NCBI GenBank assembly: GCA_963971425.1
Contig: OZ020516.1
Span: 33,468,199 to 33,532,198 of the forward strand
DNA from: Bryoerythrophyllum caledonicum
Lineage: Eukaryota > Streptophyta > Bryopsida > Pottiales > Pottiaceae
Reading direction: 5' to 3'
Length of the DNA stretch: 64,000 bases
How positions within the stretch are numbered: the first letter of the stretch is position 1; every line of letters begins with the position of its first letter. The notes beneath the pieces are model-generated. The model was not told where the DNA came from. It saw only the letters and a list, made by a program, of their open reading frames with translations, and searched no databases. Shown in pieces: positions 56,161 to 64,000 of the stretch. A program made the position numbers and the translations under genes.

Positions 56161-56879
56161 CTTGAAAAAATGGAGCGGAAAAAATGAAATGACCATCATT
56201 CTAGACAAGATATATCTTTCTAAAGATAATAAAATCAATAAATCAATAAAATATATTTTTAGGTAATTTTGTTCACAGAATTGATAGTGAGAATCATAAA
56301 GTATTTTTCAAACTTGAGAAATGGACATAAAGGATACTTGCTCAAAGGAAAGCCATACTTTGGAAAGAAAAACTAAATAGAATTGCGTTATATGTTTTTT
56401 AAACAGCGTGTGGCTATTTGTGCACTAACACATGTAATTATGGAATATGCTATTGATATTTTTGAATAAATGAAATCACTTTTGATAGATTCTGAAATAG
56501 ACCTTACATTGTGAATGGTCTACATAGCCTAGCTTAAAAGGCCTATGTTTAAAGCACATCTTGGTGATAGAACTCAAAAGCTCATCAAATGACTTTTGAA
56601 ACCCAACAAATTAGATTGCATCATGATATACAGGTCATGACACATTTTTTTTTAACAAATTCTTACATGCCTCAATCCTTCAAGGACCATTGCCCTTAAA
56701 TATTTGTTATGAGTATGTGGATAGCCTCCTATAATCAAAATTTCAAATATGAAGCTCTAAAAACATTATGCGTTTGAAAAGTCATTTTTTATAGAAAAGA
56801 ATTAGCTTTTTTCACATGACCTTCACAGGAAAAAGTGCTCTTCAAGGTAATTATTTTTTACACATGTAGCTGCAACATA
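56161..56879. other. Gene-free stretch
   Basis: AT-rich, nothing recognised. Confidence 0.4.
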
Positions 56880-56985
56880 ATTTCTAAGCGTACTTGTCAA
56901 GGTAAATTTTAAGCATACTTTTCAGGGTAAATTCTAAGCATACTTTTTAGGGTAAATTTTAAGCATACTTGTCAATGTAATTTTC
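56880..56985. repeat. 27-bp tandem repeat, about four copies
   Basis: Unit on the theme TTTTAAGCATACTTTTCAGGGTAAA with point differences between copies. Confidence 0.8.
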
Positions 56986-57098
56986 TCCTACCATGAAGGA
57001 AGAGACAAGAATTGAAAACATAAAGTAGTGAAAAGGTGATATCTAAGATCAATTTTTTACTAAGTAGTACTACTTACACTTAATTCAACTATGAATTA

Positions 57099-57344
57099 CT
57101 AGGAGTTGATATGGTAGTCAAGTTTGTGGCAAGTCGATGATGATGAAATGACTTGTTGTGCTTGGTTGTTGTTCATCATGAAAGGCACAGTCTGTGAAGT
57201 TACAGCCTGCGTAAAAGTGGAGCCACCATAATTTTGCTCTCGTACAAACCAACCAAAAAGCGGTGTCCTGGGCATGAGGGAACAAAACATGTTCAACTTG
57301 TCACAGCAGCGTCTGACTCTCTCTCTCTCTCTCTTCATTTCCAT
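57099..57344 (-). CDS. Hypothetical open frame, Asn/Gln/Ser-rich
   Basis: 81 codons from Met at 57344. Starts with an Arg/Glu stretch encoded by a (GA)n repeat, then FGWFVREQNYGGS and an N/Q/S-rich tail. Upstream on this strand CCCCTTTTTCCAG looks like a splice acceptor, so it could be a terminal exon, but I recognise no family and find no partner exon. Confidence 0.2.
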   Translation of the reverse strand: MEMKRERERVRRCCDKLNMFCSLMPRTPLFGWFVREQNYGGSTFTQAVTSQTVPFMMNNNQAQQVISSSSTCHKLDYHINS

Positions 57345-57473
57345 TACCTGGAAAAAGGGGCAGGACTTTTATGAACCCAATTCATCATTAGTTTTGAAAT
57401 GTCATGGGTGTTAACTCTTCCTTCCTAAATGCCCTTAGTAAAAAGAATGGGAATTACCGTCGCTAGAGCCCAT

Positions 57474-57709
57474 TTAACCCTTCCACGTCATTCCGAAACT
57501 ATGTATATAGGCACATATTTTACTCTGTAAAATACAAATGGACGTATTGAAGTTTAGCAAGACTTGCACCGTTCAATTGAAGATTCTATAACTAACATCT
57601 TTCAATTGGAGGTTATTTCAAAATTTGAACCTTATCATGTTCAAATACGACATCATATATGTAGAAAATTGTTGCCACCATAGCCACCCCTGTGACGTTT
57701 AAGACTGAA
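57474..57709 (+). mobile_element. TTAA element, family E copy 2
   Basis: TTAACCCTTCCACGTCATTC at the left; right GTGACGTTTAAGACTGAA is a decayed GACGTTTAAGGGTTAA. Shares TTTTACTCTGTAAAATACAA and TTATCATGTTCAAATACGAC with the copy at 45,386. Confidence 0.6.
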
Positions 57710-58249
57710 AACATTCAAAATAAGTGGTAATTTTCAACTGCTAACCATTGGATTTTGTCAGATGCTACTAAAGTGGACACCAAACTCTTCTTGACAAAAT
57801 TGTTTGCCACACTTGTTGGAGGTTTATACCATTGATAGTCTTTTGTGTTGTGCTTTCAAAGAGTTGGTACACTATGTTTTTATACTATGCAAAGTTGCAA
57901 CTTTTTCACTATCATAATGTATATGATCTAAGATACTTGTCCAAAATCAAATTAGATTTTGAAAATTTATCTACCTCATTCAAAACAATGTTGAAACTAC
58001 AAGGGGTCCAATATAAACTAAATGTATTTTATTTATTTATTTATTTGATTGATTTATTTTGAATTCTAAGAAAAACAACTTGTAAAAAGTTTATGTGTTT
58101 TACTTCTAAAATTTTAATTAAAATAATATAAGATCTTAATACTTTGTATTTATAAATGTGGAAGGATGAAAGTTCATTGTGCACGTTGCCTAAAAAATTT
58201 GTCGCTTCTTGGAATGAAGTCTCTGTGTTGTAGAAAGTTTTTCATTTTT
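57710..58249. other. Gene-free stretch; start of a direct repeat
   Basis: No gene. About 58,135-58,300 (TTTGTATTTATAAATGTGGA, GCACGTTGCCTAAAAA, CTTCTTGGAATGAAGT) is repeated at 58,960-59,115. Confidence 0.45.
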
Positions 58250-58534
58250 AATTGTGTAAGGCTGATGAACTCACAAGACATTGTAGAATCTATGAGCGTA
58301 ATAGGTTATACTAAACATCATCCACAAAACATATATATTTCATCGCCACCCCACTTCACGGAAATCACTGTAGCTTGCCAATGCTTGCATTGATTTTTGT
58401 GGCACCGGTCTAGGTAGATGGTCGTCGTGCTCCGCCTCTTAGTCACAATTCAAATTTTCCACGGAGGTGGCTTGTAGCGCTTGCTACAAAGGTTGACTTG
58501 CCCAAACGACCCACAAATGGACATTAGGCCTTAA
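58250..58534 (+). mobile_element. TTAA element, family F copy 3
   Basis: CCACTTCACGGAAATCACTG, TAGCTTGCCAATGCTTGC, GCTTGCTACAAAGGTTGA, then GGACATTAGGCCTTAA. The left end is not defined. Its right TTAA (58531-58534) begins the next element. Confidence 0.5.
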
Positions 58535-58703
58535 CCCTTAAACATCAGTTGGAAACCTCTGGATCAAAAATTCTCCAACAAACATCTTTTTCATTTTCAT
58601 TTGGAGGTCATTTCAATATCTAAACCTTATCATGTTCAAAAACAACACCATACATATAGAATATTGTCGCCACAAGTGGTACCTTATGACGTTTAAGGGT
58701 TGA
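58531..58703 (+). mobile_element. TTAA element, family E copy 3 (173 bp)
   Basis: TTAACCCTTAAACATCAG at the left and GACGTTTAAGGGTTGA at the right form an inverted pair. A shorter internal deletion derivative of the other E copies; shares TTATCATGTTCAAAAACAAC. Confidence 0.7.
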
Positions 58704-59400
58704 AAGGTTAAAGTTCTTAGAAGGTATGTTGATTACATGTACACAAAATTTTGTCAATGGAAGAACTTGATATAATTGTCCACACTCCTTGCTTCAAGAA
58801 AAAACTACTTCGTGCAAAATAATTTTTGTATGAAACTTTTAGTGCATAAAAATTTACAATCTTACAAAGCTTTTATATTTCTCCTACTTTGATAAGAATC
58901 TGAAAGAATAAGAAGTATAATCTTGTTTCTGTTTGTTTCTAAAGAAGAAAAATCTTAAGACATTGTATTTACAAATGTGTCCAAGGATGAGGTTTTTTTT
59001 GCACGTTGCCTAAAAACATTGTCACTTCTTGAAATGAAGTTCTTGCATTGTGGAATACTTCTTTATTCCAACTCTCTAAGGAAGAGCGACCATCTTTTGG
59101 TTTGAGAATCTACAAGCATCATAGAATATACAACACCGGATACATTAAGATTTTGTACATGGCCGCTCATTCTAAAAGGGTTAGAGGACTATATGTTGTT
59201 TACGTATACACAAAATCTTAAAGTTAGTGCAAGAACTTGGTATAATTGTCCCACTCCTTGCTTACAAAAAAAAAACTACTTCAAGTAGCATTAATATTTC
59301 ATCAAACTCTTGGTGCCTGATAAAAAAAATAGTTATTCAAAGCTCTTACATTTCCCCTACTTTAGTAAAAATTTCATATGGATTTGTTGAAAATTAATAT
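58704..59400. repeat. Degenerate direct repeat region
   Basis: 58,735-58,905 (AAGAACTTGATATAATTGTC, CACTCCTTGCTT, AAAACTACTTC) is repeated at 59,230-59,370, and 58,960-59,115 repeats 58,135-58,300. The order is consistent with an old tandem duplication of about 0.8 kb later filled with TTAA elements. A piece of family F (GAGAATCTACAAGCATCATA) follows at 59,104. Confidence 0.5.
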
Positions 59401-59789
59401 CATAAAAACTTGATTGGATTCTTCAAAACCCATCTGTGGACATTTGGGCTCAAGGATTGATGAAAGATAAGAAAAATGTAACCATGAAATTTTTTCCTAA
59501 AAAATTGCTATTAATTATGTAGGTGAAATTTGGATACTTATGAGGTATCAAAATTTAGAATGTCAATCGGCACTTTTGAGTTGGAATACAATAATTAATT
59601 ATTCTTTCAACACATAACTTTTACTTGTAAAGATGTTTAATATAATCTTTAAAATGCATTAGAGTTTTCATGAAAGTCCTTGAAGAAGAAAGAGATACAA
59701 AATGATGGCTGAGAGTTAAATACAGAATGAAAGAGAGCATGAAGAATTGCATGCTCTCTTTTCTTTGCAGCAATGAATTGCATAGCAAT
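59401..59789. other. Gene-free stretch
   Basis: Nothing recognised; a short inverted GAGAGCATGAAGAATTGCAT...GCTCTC hairpin occurs near 59,735-59,757. Confidence 0.4.
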
Positions 59790-59940
59790 CGTTGATTTTG
59801 GGCCCTACCCAATTCAAGCAAAAGCTCCCCCATATTACTCTACGCTCTCAAAGAGCTAACTAATACTTCCTCCACGCCTTTCTCAAACTAAGTCACCCTA
59901 TCCATGTGGTCCCAATCACGAACATAAGACCATATAGTAG
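59790..59940 (+). repeat. Dispersed repeat L, copy 2
   Basis: TTGGGCCCTACCCAATTCAA, AAAGCTCCCCCATATTAC, CTCTCAAAGAGCTAAC match 43,560-43,703. Confidence 0.5.
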
Positions 59941-59983
59941 GTTTTGACATGTAAGATGACCCCCTTTCACTTTCACAAAGTTA

Positions 59984-60282
59984 TCAATCCTTTGACGCCT
60001 AAGTGGACCATGATGCATTGAGAGAATCTATGAGAGTAGTGGATTATGTAAATTATAGTCTATACAATGTGTACAATTTACCATGGCCTCACTTCACGGT
60101 AATCATTGTAGTTTGCCAATGCCTCCATTGATTGAAGATCAGAAAGATGCATCGAATAGCTCTTGTGGAGCTTCAAGTGCATTGAGAAGACGACACCAAC
60201 AACGGCCAATCGTGGTGAAAGTTACAACATCAAAAGCACAAAAATCAACCATGTTAGGGCCTCATGGGCATTAAAGGGTTAC
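59984..60282 (+). mobile_element. TTAA element, family F copy 4
   Basis: Left TCAATCCTTTGACGCC (decayed TTAA), right GGGCATTAAAGGGTTAC. Contains CTCACTTCACGGTAATCATT and GTTTGCCAATGCC. Confidence 0.6.
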
Positions 60283-60462
60283 TTGTAAACAAATATTTAA
60301 AAGTAAGGGAAATTACCATGCATTTTAACCTCTTTATAATTTTGATAATAAATATTAGCCCCATATCACTTATAATAAGTGATTCCAGTGTACTCCGTGA
60401 AGTCAAAAATTGGATTGACACGTGGGACGAGATGAAGATGGCTAGGCTGAGATGGAAATATA

Positions 60463-61396
60463 CTAAACCTCTAAAGGCCTAAGGCATTTTTCACTCCAAA
60501 AGCACTTCAAAACTGTTTGTTCTAGTGCAATGAGTTATGAAGACAACAATAACTGTTGTTTCTACCTCTAATTGTAGGATCTAAATTAAGGCTTCTTAAG
60601 CGACGTCTTCACAATTTTTTTGAAACTTTGATCACACAAATTGAAAGATTATAGTGTTCGAAGTAGAAAAAAGTTCAATTTTTCCTAGCATTGAGTGGAT
60701 CAACAAACTTTGACTTCACTTGGTGTCAAATTTTTGCACTACACAAGGTCTATATCCATACCATAGTGTTCAACTTGATTTTCGTTCTTTATACACCAAT
60801 TTTTACAGGTAGGAGAGGAGTGATGCATATTCAAGACAAGTGTCCAAGGAGTAGAGGTTAAAATATTGCCAATTCACTTTTTAAATTTTTGTGAACTTAA
60901 TATGTTTTAGATTAATTATCCAAATGGTCAATAAGAAGGCATACACCACATATTGTTGTGAATAAATAAAAAGTAAAAATTATGAAGATCTCTTAAGTTT
61001 TATGTAGAAAGGAAGAAGTTTTTTGGTAGTCTGCCCTAGAATATGTGAAAATGTGTGACTTGGGTTAGTATGCTATTTTTCACTAAAGACAAGAATTTTT
61101 GTTGACAATATGATTTTTAAAAAATTATTTGCTAGTATTGAAATCTAACATTGATTAGAGTGTCTTAGCAATAGTTTTAGGAGGTGCCTGAAGTGCCCGC
61201 TCTTTCTGTTTGAAATTCAAAACCCTATAACTTTTTCAAACAAATGTCAGATAGAAAAAAATGTTTTCTCACTTTGGTTATAGTAATGCGCATCTACAAT
61301 AAAAATTTCAAAGAGGATTGTTAGAAATTGACACCATAGAAAACTGGCCAAATCTTTAAATTGTCATTTTATGACACTTGGTCCTTTAGGGGTTAA
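60463..61396 (+). mobile_element. TTAA element, family B copy 5 (934 bp)
   Basis: Left CTAAACCTCTAAAGGCC, right GTCCTTTAGGGGTTAA. Carries the bipartite motif (AATTGTAGGATCTA 60,570; CTTTGATCACACAAATTGAA 60,626) and, downstream, GCCAATTCACTTTTTAAAT and GTGCCCGCTCTTT blocks seen in copies 1-3. The longest family-B copy without an obvious insertion. Confidence 0.7.
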
Positions 61397-61994
61397 ATGT
61401 GCAAAAATGATCCGCTTGTGTCAGTTCGAGAAGCCTCTACAAGCAAAGAATGCCGAGATTTTCTCCTCAAATGTCCATTTCAATGAACAACTTAATTTCA
61501 GAATTTGTCGTTCAAATAGTCCCAGTCATTCAGCTATGCAATGGGTTCTCTTTACAAAACATTAGATACAATAGCAAATTCATTATAACATGCAGCATGG
61601 GTCGAGAACAAATATTTGCTCTCTACAACAACCACTTGGTATCACAGAAACATCCATAAAACCAAATTGTCACTCGACATGACATCCCGCTTAATATTGC
61701 AGCCTCTTTATATAATAGACAGAAGCAACATGGTAGTTGTAAAGGGAGCTAAGTGTAGTCCAATGTTTGGTTAGAATTATGGTTCTTATACTGCTTTGAA
61801 TTTGAGCTGCGACAATTTAAGAGGGAGGCTAAAATCCTATGCATGTACACTTGCCTCATTAGTAACAACGTGACTCTACTACTAAATTATAATTATCCAT
61901 AATCTCATATTCATAACCAATTAAAATATTTTTTGAATGAATAAAAACCAAACCTGACGGTACATGCAAGATCCCGTTAATGACCCCGTCAACA
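61397..61994. other. Gene-free stretch
   Basis: No gene recognised. Confidence 0.4.
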
Positions 61995-64000
61995 ATGGGT
62001 GAGGAGGCGAGGCTTGGGGGAGCGGTTGGCTCGGCGCCCAAGCCTGCCCACCCTTCCTGCGACCCGTCCTTGTCCTGCCACCATGTCTCCCTTGCCATGT
62101 CGACACCTCACCACGGGGCCTAGGGTTTCCCATCATCAGCGATTGCCGGACAAGTTGTGAGCGACTTTAGGGTTTTAAGGTTGTGAGGTTGTGAGCGGCA
62201 ACGTTGTCAGGTTTTGAGGTTGTGAGCTTGTAAGAGATGTGGGTGAGGTTGGGTGAGGTTGGGAGAGGTGTGGATGAGGTTGTGAGTGGCGACGGCGGAG
62301 GATTGTGAGAGGTGTGGATGAAGTTGTGAGGAGGTTGCAACAAAGTTGTGAGGTTAAGAATGGTGGTGCATAGAAGTAGTTGTGAGGTTTGAGGTTTTTG
62401 TAGCCCTGGCAGATTTAATGAAGTTTTGTATTTCTCTCATCAATTCGAAGTGACGTTGTTCCAAGGTTTAGATTGCGGGATTCACTATCTGGACAAGTTT
62501 TAGAATCAGCTCCTCAATATCAAGGTCTAGGCTGATCCCAGAGTCCTTGACATGATGTTTCAATTGTCACTTCCGGTTACTATGATAGATGAAAACAACA
62601 GACGGAGTAAGGCTTTTTGCAAATTTGGTGGGCGTAGGAAAATGATCGCGTTCCAGCCACAAGGCAGGTCTTTGGAAAGATGTTCCTCAAACAAACAGGG
62701 AAGGGTAAACAAAAAAATCCACTTGTGGAATGTAAACTTATGCATTGGAACACTTACAATTCCAAATTATTTTTCATTTATTAGTTGTTTTATAAAATTT
62801 CTTGTAAAACAAACCCCTAGTAACATACGACAAGTGCAACACGTGGTAATAAGAAGAAAAGGTGTCTATGAAAAGAAGAGGGAAGAAAGAATGAAGAAAA
62901 CAAACTAAGGGAAAGCCAACAGATGCATTGCAACAAACCACGGTTCCAAAATTGTTTTTTTTTAATAAATTTGATCTTACGTGTCCATACTCAAACTTGT
63001 CCAGGCTCAAATTGTCTATACTCAAATATATCTATATCCTAAATCATTATTCAAGATGTGAAAACCTACATTCTGTACATTTTGATATGGCTAAAAATAC
63101 GACCTAGTCCAGAGCATTTGCTTGCTGGTAGCCTGTTCAACCGCGTTCCATGGAAGTGCTCCCACCTCCCGGTTGGCGATCACCTTGCATGGTCGTACAT
63201 CCTTCGGTGTGCCTTTCGTGTCGCAATCGCGCCACGCGCTCTCATGTTCGAACAAGGCGCGTCGAGATAGTGTTCCGCCTCTCGATCTGCGCCCACGCAA
63301 TAGCTCTCCACGTTGCCAGGCCGAATTTTGACCATTGCCATTGTTGTCCAGAGTAGGCGGACGCCGACCCTTCGAATGACGCACGTCTTCTCGTAGGTGC
63401 AGCTCTCGCTGAGCGTCTCAACCTCTTCCGTCCGCTCTTACTTGATCTCCAAGACATTGCCACTCTCAACCTCCCTCGCCGCAAAACCTAACCACCCTAA
63501 ACCTCGCCGAAATTTAGTAAGGTAATGTCCACCGAAAACCTCACAACCTCACTACAACACCCTAAAACCTCACAACCACTTCAATGCACCACCTCTCTTA
63601 ACCTCACAACCTCACCGCAACCTCCTCACAACTTCACCCACACCTCTCACAATCCTCCGCCATCGCAGCTCACAACCTCACCCGCACCTCTCACAATCCT
63701 CCGCCATCGCAGCTCACAACCTCACCCGCACCTCTCACAACCTCCCGCTCACATCCTCACAAGCTATCCCACAACCTCACAAAGTCTTGCTCACAACCTC
63801 ACAACCCTAAAACCACTCGCAACTTGTCTGGCAGCCGCTCGTGATGGGAAACCCTAGGCCACCATGGTGAGGAGTCGACGCGGCGAGGATGACATGACAA
63901 GGGGGACACGGTGACAGGACGGGGATGGGTCACGGACAGGGTGAGCACGGTTGGGCGCCCAGTAAATCGCTCCCCCAAAACTTGCCGTCCGACCCACTGT
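61995..64000. mobile_element. Long-TIR element, right end beyond the window
   Basis: Left arm about 61,995-62,350 and right arm about 63,525-64,000 are inverted copies: AATGGGTGAGGAGGCG, TTGGGGGAGCGGTTGGCT and GCGCCCAAGCC on the left answer the inverse of GTGGGTCGGACGGCAAG, TTTTGGGGGAGCGATTTACT and GGGCGCCCAACC on the right; both continue through CTAGGGTTTCCCATCA and many GTTGTGAGG repeats. Long TIRs suggest a Mutator-like element. The 63,080-63,480 core is GC-rich with overlapping Arg-rich frames on both strands (possibly a captured exon), none recognised. The right terminus and any target duplication lie outside. Confidence 0.6.

Noticed and set aside
63525-63857. 110-codon Thr/Ser/Pro-rich frame
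   Set aside because: A translation of CACAACCTCAC repeats in the terminal arm of the long-TIR element.
1-64000. Bacterial-style operons, promoters or terminators
   Set aside because: Gene density, introns, MITE content and N gap all point to nuclear DNA of a eukaryote; bacterial signals would not be meaningful.

Overview
This window looks like transposon-dominated nuclear DNA from a eukaryote with a large genome. It is AT-rich, has a 200-base run of N, shows spliceosomal introns with GT/AG ends, and contains no run of ordinary host genes. A Mutator-like transposase with a SWIM finger and a captured exon pair resembling plant 5-alpha-reductase-family proteins suggest the green lineage. Because piggyBac and GHTHEDIDQ-type transposases are also present, a streptophyte alga, bryophyte, lycophyte or fern seems more likely than a flowering plant. 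This placement is inference and is not certain.

Layout. 1-13,700: chains of non-autonomous DNA transposons, mostly short elements with TTAA on each side and CCC(C)TWWAG-type ends (families A, B, D, I here), plus a solo LTR, a 29-bp tandem repeat, the N gap and a PIF/Harbinger MITE. 13,710-20,295: a TTAA element split by a 6.3-kb two-gene Mutator-like element (MULE) with ~300-bp terminal inverted repeats and a 9-bp target duplication. 20,300-28,700: a second Harbinger MITE, then a decayed transposase-like gene with an in-place GHTHEDIDQ motif, cut by a 3.3-kb non-coding LTR retrotransposon. 28,700-36,250: dispersed repeats, a tRNA-type SINE, a pogo/Tc1-type element, and a nested MITE pair. 36,253-42,370: a triple nest, in which a full-length 5.2-kb piggyBac element sits in the TTAA of a family-A element that also carries a foldback MITE at its end. 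42,400-61,400: more TTAA families, some abutting and sharing one TTAA, a ~3-kb foldback element, a second solo LTR and degenerate tandem repeats. 61,995-end: a long-TIR element whose right end runs off the window.

How the parts fit. The only protein-coding sequences I can support are transposon genes or gene pieces carried by transposons. The piggyBac transposase (first catalytic Asp changed to Asn, plus a -1 frameshift) and the MULE transposase (two in-frame stops) look inactive, so the many non-autonomous copies were probably mobilised by other, intact copies. Several insertions can be proven inside the window because uninterrupted paralogues preserve the empty target site. The most interesting observations are: (1) a two-exon fragment of a 5-alpha-reductase-family gene carried inside the piggyBac element; (2) a bipartite motif shared by at least ten TTAA elements, whose first half also lies near the left end of the piggyBac; (3) a convergent C2H2 gene in the MULE; (4) a non-coding LTR element whose primer-binding region is complementary in register to the last 28 nt of a tRNA.
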